Assembly: GCA_973895155.1 (NCBI GenBank)
Contig: OZ316895.1
Span: 9,300,001-9,364,000, forward strand
From: Marsupella aquatica
Lineage: Eukaryota; Marchantiophyta
DNA length: 64,000 nt
Reading direction: 5' to 3'
Under the pieces are notes generated by a model, which had not been told where the DNA came from, did not search any database, and was given only the letters and a program-made list of their open reading frames with translations. Positions within the stretch are counted from its first letter, which is position 1; each line of letters begins with the position of its first letter. Shown piece by piece: positions 47,050 through 60,179 of this stretch. A program made the translations under genes and the position numbers.

Positions 47050-50000
47050 AGTTTTGACACACCTTATTGTAAACAGGGTGTTGACAATTTCACACCCTGC
47101 GTCTATCAGGGTCTCCAGCGCTATTGGGTTTTGCTTACTGGGAAATACCCAGCCTGATTAAGTCTTCTATTTTAGTTTATTGACGGCAGAAGTCATGGCC
47201 AACTTAAAAGCAGTCCCAACCCTCTTGAGGATAAATTACTAAACCTGATTAAAATTTTGAGAACCCCAACAACAAAACCAGGAGGTGGGTAGAGACTTTG
47301 CAATCTCTTCCGTATCCAATGATCAGAAAACCCATTTCCTGACAACCCTAGGTTCCAATGAATGGGCTGAACTTGGCTTTTTCCATTTTGTTTACTGAGT
47401 TTGATCAACACCTCCTTACACTAACCAAACTCAGTAGGGTTGGAGATGCTCTTAGTACCTTGCAGAACCTTAGTTTGTGTATTTACTAACACCCTGTAAT
47501 CACGGCATGGTGTGTCATAACTCCCCCAAGAATGAGCTTTATCTAAACAAGCCCTAAGAGGTTTTTCACTCTTATTATTTTCAGCCAAAATAGAGGAGAA
47601 GCTTCATAATTCCGGAATCCAAATCTGGTCCATGCATTCTGGTCCATTATAGCTCTAAAAACTACAAAGAGAAAAATGACTAAGAGCAACAAATATTCCC
47701 AACCTTTTCTTTCCCCAACATATGAACATGAATATAGATTAAAGTAATAACTAAATACTCTTTCTTCTTGAGACCAGAAAGATTAAGTCACTCATCCATT
47801 GATTTTTCTGGGTTTTCTTTTGCAAAGTGGGTGGGCCTGTTAAGTATTCTTGCACCCGAGCTTTGGTTTCCCATCTTTTCCCCCGAAAGCAAAAAAGTCC
47901 ACTGTCAACCTATCAGATGCATGATGTAGATGGAGAATCCGTGAAACTTAAATCCGTGAAATATTTTTCTTTTCTAATTTTTCTGTGCTGTATGCAAGAG
48001 ATGCCAATCTCACGCTCTCCAAGGCCATTTTGAGATTTGCCTCTATTTGTCTGTCCATGAAATTGGTTTGTCTTCAAGTGTGAAGAAAGGAGAAATGGGA
48101 TAAAAAGTAGTATAAGTGTGAAATCTTTGGGGCATTTGAAGTGGACCACTTCTTGCTACCAGGGAATTATGGGCAATAATAGCATCTCCAAAGCTGGGCT
48201 AAAGCGTGGGTTTGTTGGGTCATTGTAGCCCACAATGCTCTTGAAACAGGGCTTTTGAAGTTTAATTTTCATGACCTAGTCCACACAGGGAAGCCAGGGG
48301 CCATAAATTCATCCTAATATTGTCTTATATTTAGACTATACTTAATTAAACCCTTCCTAAGCATATTAGGGCTCGTGGTTGACAATCTATATCAAAGTCT
48401 CTACAGCCAGCTTTTGTATACAGTGACGTCCCTGTAACACACAGCATTCACACCCCAAAAAACTAAGGCTTTACGATGTTTTCATAAGAGGATGCTCATA
48501 CACTTACAAGCTTAAGTGAATTTTTTCAATAACTGTCCAGTACAAATTTTGTGCCATGCATCTTTCTTAGAGAGATATGTTTAGTAGACCCCCTTCTGGA
48601 AAAAAGTTTGCTTAATCAAACCCCTCATACTTTTCCCCAATCTGGACCGTTGATGGACCTTTCGATCTCAGATCTAGACCATTGACAGACCTCAGGGTGT
48701 CGATCAACAAGTTTCATTTTGGGGGTCAATCAAACAAATTACTCATCTTTCTCATCACAAAGCATCAAAACTATAGAAAACTACGAAGAGAATTTGCGAA
48801 GCTTTCAATTAGACAGACTTGGATATCAAGTCTCTCCGTATTGTTGTACTGCCCAGGTAACCCTAAGAGGCTAAGACCAACCATTCTGCTTCGTATACTG
48901 TAGTTGATCTGCAAAAACCCAGAAGAGTCACCAATCTTGCGTGCACAGTGGAACTCCGTCTGTACCAATCCTTTTCATCAATGATTGTACATCTGTGGTC
49001 CACCAAAACAGCAGACTTAGAGAAATGTTTGCAGGAAACATTGATGAGGACAAAACCACAGACGTGATGTTACAAGAACTGAAACAAAACTTTGATCCCG
49101 ATCACAGTGCAATTTCCTGGACCAAGAGAATTTAGAGAAGTACTGAGAAGGATTATTAAATGTAGAATTGTTTGGAAAATCCAAAAACTAAAACTAATCA
49201 CTCAAACCTATAGAATTACCCTCTCCGTTGTCTTCAATGATGGGCAGTGAATTCTCCCTGTTGAATTCCTAAGGAAGGACGTTAAATGCCTACTGGTGCT
49301 TTTTTTCTATTGTATCAGTACGGTAATCATCACCAGTACAGTACTGAAAGCCATGGTGGTGTCGACTTTTCAATCTACCCAACAATTTGCTTTCAGACTT
49401 GGCCCGACTGACTGACGTGCACTAGCTACCCCACATGGGCGACAGTTTTCTCAGCTCAGCTGCCGATCGACTCGGCTGATGTCGGCTGCTGCTTGCTTGT
49501 TTCCTGAGGACGAAACACTACTAAACATCGCTCTCTCTTTCGACAGAGCAGTATGATTGTCGTCGCCAATGAATGATGTGTTGCCCTTATCTGCTGTACT
49601 ACTGAAGAAATAAAGTGACTCTACGTACTGGAGATGCGGTGTCTGGCCGTTATGTTCTCTGATTCTCTCGTCTCTGTGCTCTTCTCGCTGCACTACTACA
49701 TTGTACATTCAGTGTACAGTTGGTACATTTGCTACGGAAACACAAATCACAATGTACTGGTTCATAGGTGCCGGTACTGTGCTAGTGTGCCGTAGGATCA
49801 GATCGGACGCCTCGTCGCTTGAGAGTATTATTCGTAGAACGCTAGACTTGCTGATGGCGGTTTGTGTATTGTAGCTCATTCGGTACGGAAGAAGATGTGG
49901 TTGTTCTTCGTTAGACTAGGGATCCGTCATTTGTTTGTGACATACTGTTACTACGGTAGATTGGCACTTTTTGTCAAAAATATACTAACTTCTCACATTG

Positions 50001-53000
50001 TTTTCATTCAATAACTACCCTTTTAAGATTATATAATAAATTAAAGGAGTGAGTAATTCGTTGACTCATGTAACGACAAGGCACCAATTTCAGAGACTCA
50101 CCCTGCTCCAATCTTTCTTTCACACCCACAAGTTCAGCTATGCCCCACAGTCATGGTGGAGAGTATTCACACTATAGGTCCTGAACAGTAGATTAATATT
50201 GCAATTGCATAGGTAGATTACTATATTGTCCCTTCTTTATCATAGATTTGAGTGACTTAACCATGGATAACTGCAAACCATGGATAACTGGAAAATTCTA
50301 TGGCAATGATCACTGCGTCTGAGAATTTGTCAGTTCCAGTAACCCTTGGATTAGGCAGATTAGGTAGAGAAGTGATTGTGGGGTGGAAGCCACTTAACCC
50401 ATGACACAAAAGAGGGGCACTGTAGTAAATGTGGCGAGTCACTAATTTCCACCAATATAGGTGGCAATTCAGTAAAACCCAGTTGTTTTCAATGGCCTCT
50501 GAACTCTTGAAATTCAGCTATTAGCCTTGAAAGTGAATTTTCAGTAACCCATTCTAGTTGGTGCTTATACATGGCCTAAATATTGTCGAAGGCTTCAACA
50601 ATGTGGGAGTCAAATCTTTACAGTGCGAAGGCAGTAAACCCCTTCCAGCAAGTACTTAAAGAAGAAACTCTCTCGTGCAACGAGAAGTTGCAGAAACTGG
50701 ATGGGAACTTCGAAACCTGGGATGGAACGTAAGAAAAACGTATTGCTGCTGAGAAGCTTGATTAATTAAATCAAACATTGAATCTGCTACCCTTTGTCTT
50801 GGTGTGTTTGTTGCATTGCATGTCAAATTTACTTTCTTTTATTAGTTTGGCCCTTTTTGTCCGCTTTTCCATTTTATCAGTTGTTTTTAACTCTTTATAA
50901 TAGTTAACAATGACAATGATCGGAGTACCTTTTTGCTCTCCTCTTTTGCCCCAGCCTAGTTTAGCCTTTCCTGTTAAAGCAAGTGGCTTCAATGAATGAA
51001 CTTAGAACCAAAAACCGTGAACCAGAAACTAACACCAAAGTTTGCATACGCTTGCCCGTTCTGGTGTTTGGTGCATTACTGCATTGTATAGCAAAAGCAC
51101 TTTTTCTTTGAAATACTTCTACTACTTCTAGGCCAGAGAATACCCTTTTTCTCGTTTTGGCCCCATTTGCTTGAAGCAGGTGACATTAATGAATCCGACA
51201 ATGATTATTGCTCACACAGGTGTAAATACAAGTGCAATGACATGACCAGGGGCCAACAGACCTCGATGAGATGGCAGCTTTGAACCAAAACCACCCACAC
51301 CTCCACCTGCCTTCCCTACACACATGGAGAGTGCCAGAATTGAACCTTTAAATTTTTTTATCAGTTCGCATGTCCCAATGCCCTGGAAACCTGAGCTGGA
51401 GTAATTGGCCCCACGCAGATGCTTTGAGTTCGCCCACTTACTTTCGGTTAAGTGTTTGGCTTTTATTTGTTTTGAAAGCATTACTTATTACTAACAAGTC
51501 AAACGCAATTGCAGAAACAAGGCACTCCAGCTGGTTGACACCGAGTGGGGGCTTCCATATCGTAGACAAAGTTTCCATGTCCATATGAACTTATGAAGGG
51601 ATCATGCTCTCACACTCCTATCATTTTTAATGAGAAAATGTAGAAAATGTGTGACTCATCATTTGACAACAAATGTGACAATTTTTTCGAAAATGAAGCC
51701 GGATAGACAACTAGGTTTGTCAAAATGCTCCCATTATTTTTGCAATTCAGATGGACCCCATTGTATTCATAATGTGACAAGGAATATTCTCAATTAGTCC
51801 ATCGAGTATGATTTTTGTCTCCATGGGAGTATCATTTTCCAATATTTTCCCTCTCTTATTCTTAGTAACACTTATTTCCTTGGACACCATGTAGCAGCAG
51901 AATTGTACTCCCACTGGAACGTGCTGGATTTTTCTTTGCCCTCTTAATTGGGATGTGACAATGAGAAATCATCCCAACAATGTTGACACACCTATTGTTT
52001 TATACTTGATCCCAACAGGCTTGCTTTCAACTCCACTATTGGGAGGAGATTAGGATGCATGTGGTGCTTTGCCTGATTATAGAAATTATGGGAGGATGCA
52101 CCAATGTAGTTGCCAAATGATATATGGGATAAGCATTGTCAGAGAACCAATGTTGTAGTGGCAATCTAGCACCACCTGTGCTAGTATGTACTTTTCCTAG
52201 GGAAGATAGGACTGCTCAGCCTATCTCTAGCTCGGGGGCCTCATTCCAAAGGGGCCCTCATATAATGGGCAAAGTTCTTGGGTAATAAAACCTCAAAAAT
52301 AAGAAGTTTTTTTTTTAATTCATCTTTCTACCTCTAATTTTATGGAATATTCTAGGAGTTTATCTACCTAAAATTCTCAAAATTTAATTAAAACACCCCT
52401 AATGTTCTTCCACAAAAATTAAAAGTCTTTCACTATTTAAATCCAAAAAAACAAATCATGCTTATTAGTGTGCCATGAGTTGGAAGAAAATAAATGAGGA
52501 CCCTTGGATCTCTAGCATAGGTTTGGGTCTTTTGGCCAGGTTGTGTTCCTGGAGGTGCTTTTGGGCGGGTTTTTGTGCCTGATTGACGTGTGATTTGGGT
52601 TTATTTTTCTCTGTGCCCTGCTGGTCCATAAAGGACTTAACCAGGCCCCTTGAACATTGTACTTATCGGAACTCAAAGATGGATTCAGGGCTTGACCAAG
52701 CCCCTAAGATGGTAGGCTGTCAAAAACTTCAGAATGGTATGAAGTTTGTCTCAGTTGTCATTGGGTCCTTCTCCGCAAAAGGCGGAAGAGGATTTGAAAG
52801 GAACAACATTTGGTAGGTTTTGTGGTGCCCTTAGTCAAGTAATGGTGTCTTGTGTAGTGGAAGCAGACCAGACAATGACTGCGGCAAACTTCACGTAGTT
52901 TTAGATTTTTGGCAGCCAACCATCTGAGGGGCCTGGTCAAGTCCGGAAGCCATCTCCGGGGTCAGTTAAGTCCTTTCTTGCTGCTGATCTTAGCTGTTGA

Positions 53001-54127
53001 ATACAGTAGGCACACTTGCTTTAAAAAGAAGATTGTTAAAAGAACATGAAAACAAAAATACACGAATTTCCTACTCAGGCCGATGAGGAGCTAACATTAA
53101 TACTTGAAAGGTGTAGTGTTCTTGACTGAAGGCTTGGGTGCTTGTTTTCCCGAAATGTGAAGATAGCTTTCTGACCATAATATATAGCAAAGTCAAAAAG
53201 CGCCATACCTGGACACGGGACCCCAAAGGCTCTTCTTTCGATGAATGTGTTAGCGTGGTTCTATGTGAGCTTTTGCCATCTGTACTACGCTCAGTGCATA
53301 CGTATTTCACTGGTCGGTTATTTAATATATTTCCGAATTCCCAAAGAAAAGTGACTTGTGTTGAGACCAGAGAGGATTGACAGGTTTTTGGGAAAGGGGA
53401 CAGCAAAACTCTGCCATACAACAGCAGCTATCGATCTGGCCACCAGTCTGGGCGGGGAACAGTGTTTTTTTAGTGGCGAAAATTAGCTAAATTTCACCTC
53501 CCCCAATATCTTTTGCTACTATTTTGTTATCTCATTAGCCATTGTTCCAACTAATCCCAGGCCCCATTAGCCAAAATCTAACAGTCAACCTTAATCTAGG
53601 GAAATTTGACGGTCAAGAAAATAATTGACTAGTAAATTTTTTGAGCATCTCCTCCTTCGCACATTTTACATTAGCCACTGTGACTAAGAAATAAAATCCT
53701 TACAAAATAAGCTGGCGGGGAACCTCCATCATATTGATATGTATTGACATGTATATATTTGTTATAGCAAACTGACAGTTAAAATAATTGCAGACTCTCG
53801 TTCCTGATAAAGTCATGATTGAATGAATGTAGTCTTGACCTACTAACAACCCCTCCAGATTAGTTTTTGACTGAGCTATAATGGCTACCCACCTGACTTG
53901 CTCAGCAGTGATATTTTAGGGGTAATTATTTAATTTTTAATTTTCTGCAGGAGAGTTTATTCATTGTTTTTCAAACTTTTTGAAATACAGTCCCCACCGC
54001 CTTTGATTGTTCTTCATTTATTACGTCTTTTTGAAATAGTTTTTCTTAGTGTGTTACTGTAGGAGGGATAGAAGAGTACCTTCTCAGGCCTTGGCATTTG
54101 TGTTTTGCAAAAGTCTTTGGTTTGCTA
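47050..54127. other. AT-rich interval without a recognised gene
   Basis: Short frames only. A plus-strand frame ending at 49135 has a polar stretch (LREMFAGNIDEDKTTD) that looks protein-like, but no homologue or exon chain is seen. Confidence 0.4.
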
Positions 54128-54458
54128 CTACCGTCTTCTCCTCAACAAAACCCCATGACCTTGTATTAAAGTTTTGACTAAGTGTTTTCATTTTTTGCAC
54201 TTGAAGGGCATTGTGTTCAAATATGGTTGTTATGTTTGAAATATCAGCTTTGTGTTTGAGTGTTGGCGGCATTGTCATATGATTCATGAATTTTTTAACC
54301 TTTGTGCTCAATGTAGAACAGTTTAGGGTCTCAAACACAGGGTCCAACTTGAACACAACGGCAGATTGTTTTGTTAAAAAATGTGGTGTTCAAGAGCAAA
54401 TATTTATTTTGTTATGGGACCAATTAAAGTCCATTTTTGAACACAAGGAAGACGGTAG
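54128..54458. mobile_element. Short TIR element, copy 1
   Basis: The block opens with CTACCGTCTTC and closes with GAAGACGGTAG, exact inverted termini. It is preceded by TA and followed by TT, compatible with an eroded TA target duplication. The interior has runs of TTGTGTTYRAATA-like motifs and no ORF. It matches the element at 62172 in the same orientation, including CTCAATGTAxAACAGTTTAG. It is a non-autonomous DNA transposon; the superfamily is uncertain. Confidence 0.7.
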
Positions 54459-55229
54459 TTAAAAAACCCTGAACTATCACCTCTATCAAGTTTGACCATT
54501 GTGCTAAGGAAGCCTACTCAGGTTGCTTTGGCTTATTGAGAGTTTTTATATGTATTTTATTGCAATTTTCCTTAGATAAGGTAATCTTTTGTATTAGTAG
54601 AGTTTGAAATTGTTTTTATCCCCCTCTTAGTGTATTTAGAATTCTTTTTCCGGGACCCTTCTATAGGTCTATATTTATTTTTCAATCTTGCCAACCCTTT
54701 GCTAGAAGATGTATTTTTATCCTTGTATTTAGGTTATACTAAATTAACATTTAGTACAATAAAGTACACCTAAAACCTAACCTTTCTCTTCCCAAGAGTG
54801 TGAGGGAGTCAAATAGTGTGAGAAACAAACACTGCAAAATAGTGCCATCCCTTGCATCTTGACTAATAGTCAGAGTGTTGTTTCTTAAGTTTATGATTGA
54901 GTGCCTTACATGTCACTAACTAAAGCCGTTATTATGAGATAAACATGAAAAACCCGCCACTTTTCTGAAAAAGATTTATAATCTTCTAGAATCTAAATAG
55001 TCATGTACTTGAAAAATGCTTGACTTGTGGGGATCAAAGTGCGACCAACATTTTGTAAGTCCATGAGCAGTGAGGAGATGATGGCACAAATTCAACCAAA
55101 ACTACTTTATATCTGCTTGAAGGTGATTCATAAAAAATTCATGCTTGCTCTAAAAAGGAATGATTGATTAATTGGGAGGCCACTGCTTGCTGGCCAGTGG
55201 CCATAGCCAGACCATAATATTGGAATAAA

Positions 55230-56031
55230 CTAGCTCAACACCCATGCGTTGCACAAAAGATGTCGTGTCATCCAAGACGTCATTGAAAAAAAAGTTGTTG
55301 TGTCGGCCAAGACCTCGTTGACAAAGAAGATGTCGTGTTGGCCAAGATGTTGTTGAGAGAAAAGATGTCCTGTTGGGCAAGACGTCGTTGAGAAAAAAGA
55401 TGTCGCGTTGGCCAAGATGTTGTTAAGACAAAAGATGTCATTAAGAAAATAGAGGTCGTGTCCCGGGGTCGTGTTGCCAATGATGTTGTTATGTAAAAGA
55501 TGTCATTAAAAAAAGAAGTTGTGCCACCAAAGAAGTCGTTATGTAAATGATGTCATCAAGTAAAAAGATGTCATTAAAACAAAGAAGTTGTGTCACCAAA
55601 GAAGTTGTTATGTGAAAGATGTTGTTAAGAAAATGTCAAGTAAAAAGGTGTCGTTAAAAAGAGTCGGGCAGGGGAGAAGGGAAGAGGGAGGGAGGGAGTG
55701 GGGCAAGGCAGGGCCAGCCCGGTCCATCAAGGCGGGGAAGGAGGGTGGTGGGAGGTTGACCGCAAGTCGACTGTCGGCGTGCGGAGCAAGGCAGTAGGGT
55801 GGTCGCCCCACTTGTAGTAGAGGCTGGCCGCACAACATTTTACTTGCCTCGGCTCAATGCTGTCACTGTGATCAGATGGCAATTGACCTCAAGAGCTGGT
55901 GTGAGGGCCATTTTTGGTTGCTATTGCTTTGGTTTTTTTCGGTATTGAATTTCTTTCACCCAAAATGGCCCTGTAAATTCAAATGACGGTCACGGCAAAA
56001 AAAAGGCGCAATTCCTTATTATAGTTTTTGA
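55230..56031 (-). mobile_element. Non-autonomous Helitron (about 0.8 kb)
   Basis: On the minus strand it starts TCAAAAACTATAAT at 56031, preceded by A. It ends with a hairpin (TGTGCAACGCATG), a short spacer and CTAG at 55230, followed by T. The ACTATAAT start and GTGCAACGCA-CTAG end match the autonomous element at 20743-28632. There is no coding content. It presumably relied on transposase supplied in trans. Confidence 0.8.
55255..55665. repeat. Subterminal tandem repeat of the short Helitron
   Basis: About a dozen degenerate units of roughly 30 bp, built on AAGATGTCGTGTTGGCCAAG and GATGTTGTTAAGA, lie directly inside the 3' hairpin. Confidence 0.85.
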
Positions 56032-56384
56032 TGTTGTCAAATGTGGTTGTCCCTTTATATATGTATTCCCAAACCCTGTCACCCCAGCCAAGAGTGGTTT
56101 GGCCCCCAACCCCTTGTTCTCTCATTTAAATATATATTGAATTTTGTCAAGTATATTTGTTTTTATAAAATGATATATTTCACTCATATGAGTACCAAGG
56201 GAATGGGTGTATACACTTTCCTTGCATTGCATGCACATGAGGTGTACATTGGGGCAAGGTCAATATAAATAAGACAATGGCCGGGAGAGATTAGATATAG
56301 CATGTATTTGCAAGTACAATGATGACATCAAAAGGAAGTACTTTACTTGCTAAAGTGATGAGTAATATCAAGAAGGATTCTGCC

Positions 56385-56528
56385 CCCTTCATATTTTGCC
56401 GTGGTCTTATTTTTATTTGTTCTCTTAGCTTTGCTTTCAATATTTGATTTCTTTCACTTCGCACCAGAAACAGTAAATTGAATGACTACAACTTCAAAAA
56501 GTGGCGCAACTGTGTATTATAGGCGTCA
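56385..56528 (-). mobile_element. Second Helitron-like 5' end
   Basis: This stretch aligns by eye with 55895-56031: GATTTCTTTCAC, GTAAATTxAATGAC, GGCGCAA, then a CTATAAT end block about eight bases before the terminus. It appears to be the 5' end of a sibling element whose 3' hairpin is not seen. Confidence 0.55.
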
Positions 56529-56530
56529 AT

Positions 56531-56629
56531 ATGGGAATTGACAGGATCAATGATAGGCTAGGAGCAAGCTTCCAAAGTTAATATGGGAATTGACAGGATC
56601 AATGATAGGCTATGAGCAAGCTTCCAATA
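56531..56629. repeat. 52-bp tandem duplication
   Basis: Units starting ATGGGAATTGACAGGATC lie at 56531 and 56583, nearly identical and directly next to the orphan Helitron 5' end. Confidence 0.9.
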
Positions 56630-56821
56630 CTCTACAGACACTCAGACTTTAGACATTAATCTTACCCAAAAGTGCTGTTCACACAGTTGTTGACACTAGA
56701 GAAAAAACATGTCATAGTTTAGTTCGTCTGGGTGATGGACAGAGAGTGCAGGCAGTGAGTGCTCAAGGTTCATTAATAATATTAGCCACATGCAGTTATT
56801 TCTCGAGGCTCATTAATAATA

Positions 56822-57372
56822 TAAGCCTTTTACGGTTTTACCCCAGTTTAACCTGACGGGCAACTTGACGCCTTTCCGGGCACGTAAAACCGTCAAATGA
56901 CGGCCCCAAAATTGGAAGTTTGACGCATATTCGCCAAGATTCTCCTGAACTCCCTCGGACCCTTCCCGAACTCCCCCCAAACAATTCCCAGACTCCCCCA
57001 GACACTTCTCGGACCTCTCCCAAACCGGCTCCCCGGCTCCCCCACCCCCCCGGACCAGCTCCCCCTCCCCCCCGACCCCGGCCCGGACCTCTCCCAAACT
57101 CGGCCCGGACCCCCCTGAACAATTCCCAGACTCCCCCGGACACTTCTCGGACCTTTCCCGAACTCGGCTCCCCCCACACCCGGACCGGCTCCCCCGAACC
57201 CCCCTAGACCGCCCCCCCCCGGACCGGCTCCCGAACCCTGCCCGAACCTCTCCCGAACTTGTCCCGGCCCAGACTGCTCCCGAACCCGCGTGCCGGGTTG
57301 TCGTTTTGCCGGAATTTTTTGGCCAGTTTCACGGGCAAGGTCAAACCGGGGTTTTACCTGAATCGGACTCTT
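56822..57372. mobile_element. Low-complexity block with imperfect inverted ends
   Basis: The left side (TTACGGTTTTACCCCAGTTT...CGGGCAA) and right side (TTCACGGGCAAGG...GGGGTTTTACC) are imperfect inverted copies. Between them is a pyrimidine-rich array of CCCGAACT, CCCGGACC and CTCCCCC units. The glycine- or proline-rich frames across it are artefacts of composition. It may be a non-autonomous DNA transposon carrying an expanded simple array. Confidence 0.45.
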
Positions 57373-58746
57373 TTCATCCATGCAATAACTCCTTATCCTT
57401 ATGATAATAATTGTTTACAATCGTGCCTTATTAGACTACATAATGATCCTTGGCTGATAGAAACAAATCCTTATCCTTATTGTAACTATCATGTACGAGT
57501 GTACTTATTAGGCTACATAATGATCCCTACCAGATAGCAAGGTCCTCCTCACTACCATACACCCTCCTTTTCTTTTTTTAAACTTTTTAAAACTCTACTA
57601 ATCCAATGCCCTCGGTTTGACTGTACTTTTTATCATAAGTGATCTTGGGCGGAAATGTTATCAAGCATAAGGTGACAAGGCAGGCTGTTGTTCTGGGGAG
57701 TCTGTCTGGCAGTTGAATTTTGAGAAGTGTGCAACCTAAGGGAAGAGTGGCGGGATATACTTGGGCTGTTGGCCCATCTCATGATCAAAAAAACATTTCA
57801 CCCTAATCAAACAGCCTAACTATCTTTTGGAAACAGAATAGGAGAAAGAAAGACTGAGTTGTATCCCATTTTATAGTGTTTGGACTCATATTGGTATAAC
57901 TTATTCAAACTCTTTCCCTTGTTTAAGATTATTATGTTGAGTGGACTATATTCATAACAGCAAGTCCATTATCATCTAACGCACATTCAAGTAATCAAGG
58001 CACAGAGAGATACGTGGCTCACCTCAGCAGAGACTATACCATCGGGAACACATGAAAATTTTATTGCATTGTAGGTCTGTCAGCCTGTCGGCCATATTGA
58101 GTCTCTCCAAGTCCGGCGGGGCCAAAGGTATCGCTCATATATGGTATTATACATATTATGTCTCTCCCATTAACCCGACACCCTCCCCTTCCGCCCCCCC
58201 CCCCCTCCCCCCCTTTGGAGCACAAGAGTTAGGGTTGATTTTAGTATATCGGGTTGTTCTTAGTTTGGCTGCATTTTGATTGATCAGCCATGAATCCATG
58301 AATGGTCATTGTTTTGGCAAAAACAAAAGTAAATGCTAGAAAGTACAAGTTCTCTCTATCTCTTAACTAATTTTGTAACAATGAGCCTGAGCATTCTCTA
58401 TCCGAGAAAACACTCCTTGAGGATATAGTGTGCATATGTCATGAATAACCTAACCAAGTTTGCAGCTAAGGTTAGCCTTAATTTGAGCCATAATTAGGGT
58501 TACAATTGTAACCCTAAACCTAAGAGTAAATGCCTAACATATTAGTGATGACACATTTAATATTTTATTAGTGATGAACATTCAATGTTTTAATACTTTA
58601 CATTATGTTACATGAATTAAGCTTCTATTTAAGTTTGTAAAAAAGTGAAGTATCCAAACTGATTTGATGTAGTAAGTGAGTTTTCTTCTGTTTCACCCAC
58701 TTTAACCTCACACTCTTTTCACTCTGGCCTGTGATTCTGAGAAAAG

Positions 58747-59880
58747 GTGTTGTCTAGCGTCCTCCATGTCAATGTATATCTTGTCTTTGACAGCACTCTA
58801 AGTTTGCTAACAAAGTCGGTCAAGCAAAGTACAATGAAGAAAAGCAAACGACTTATAATGACTGGATTGGCTTCAAGCCAATCCAGTCATTCCTCATTTG
58901 CGGATGTCTTCAACGGAGTTCTCCACAGCCATGTGTCTTCGTATGGGGCTGCCCCACCCACTTCTTGCAGGTTTACCTCCTTCTTGCACTTGTGGGAAGC
59001 CTTGTGATGCCACAGGTGTCCATCTTCTTCGGTGCAGTTTGGGAGGTGAAACCATTATTGTTCATGACGCTGTGCGCGATGCGACTGCTCAGGTTCTCTC
59101 TGGCTCTTTGGTATGCGTGCGGCGGGAGGTGGTACTCGAGTTACCTGGTCCTCCATCACAGCGGTTACGGGTGGATCTTACCATGGTCCGTGAGGGTCAA
59201 CGTACTTTGGCAGATGTAGTGGTGGCCAACCCATTGCGCCAAGACATCATCGGGACAGCGGCAACTACGGCAGGGGCAGCAGGGGCAGCAGCGTCACGTG
59301 CGGCAACAACAAAGGAGGCCAAATATGCTGCACGAGCTTCATCCGACAGCTTCCTCCCCCTTGCTCTGGAGCTATTTGGGCATCTTCATCCTCAGTTTGA
59401 TGGGCTTCTTCGGCAAGCTGCCCGGGATGTTCATGGCCGAATGGGTCCCTCCGGACCCCCGCTTTCTGTTTTGACCACGCACTTTTGCCAACGCATTTCA
59501 GTCACCTTACAGCGTGCTCAAGCTCGGGCCATCTATCGTCGATCTCTTACAGTGGGTGCTAGTGTGCCTCCGCAGCGGCTAGCTCCCCTAGAGGATGTTC
59601 CAATCCCCCTTGCCGATCTAGTTTTGACCCTTGATGTGGACCATTAGCTTTTTGCCACATTCGCTAGGAATGATGAGGACCTCGGTCCGCTTGGGTTAGT
59701 TTTAGTCTCTCTTTCTTGGTTTTCAGGGGTTCCCTATTGCTCATTTCTTACTTTTAGTTCCTCTTTCTTGGTGTTTAGTGGTTCCCTTTTGCTCACTTCT
59801 TTTTGGTTTGGTTTTGTCCACTTGGGCCCTCTTTTGTTTGTTCTTTTTGTACTCTGTTTGGTCCCTTTGTATATAAAAAA
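58747..59880 (+). pseudogene. Retroelement C-terminal domain, copy 1, with 3' UTR
   Basis: Two overlapping frames (58747-59007, 58898-59647) together read CTCGKPCDATGVHLLRC, IIVHDAVRDATAQVL, LRVDLTMVREGQRTLADVVV and a long Ala-rich helical tail ending LTLDVDH. The CxCG...HLLRC zinc-binding signature followed by H-D-VRD and a D...AD strand pair is what I recall downstream of reverse transcriptase in some plant and algal non-LTR elements, possibly a PD-(D/E)XK-like nuclease fold (inference). The frame shift near 58950 and the missing RT show a truncated dead copy. A T-rich 3' region ends near 59875 in a short A-run. Confidence 0.6.
58857..58891. repeat. Perfect 17-bp inverted repeat with 1-nt spacer
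   Basis: AATGACTGGATTGGCTT, one C, then its exact reverse complement. It lies inside the copy-1 reading frame at a point where copy 2 has no equivalent, so it looks like a small snap-back insertion. Confidence 0.9.
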
Positions 59881-60179
59881 TGTGTATATTCACTTATAAT
59901 GAGACCAGACACAAACTCGAAAGAAGTGTGCAAAGGTAAACCTGAAACCTAGAAAGAGAAAACGGAACAAGAAAAAGGAAATACCCCTACCCTAATGTGA
60001 TCTTTGACAGTTTCTCTTTATTCTTTTTCTTGCAAAAGGGGAAAGGACCAATTTTCTGGAAAGGGCTAAACAACATATAATAGAGCAAAAGAAGAGAGGT
60101 CCAAAGAGGAGAAAAACTAATTAAACTCATCAAATGCCAACCCAAAAAGGAAGGAAGAAGTTAAATGATTTAACTTACA

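Noticed and set aside
56893-57381. 162-codon Gly-rich minus-strand frame
   Set aside because: Produced by a pyrimidine-rich simple array; the opposite strand gives an equally long Pro-rich frame.
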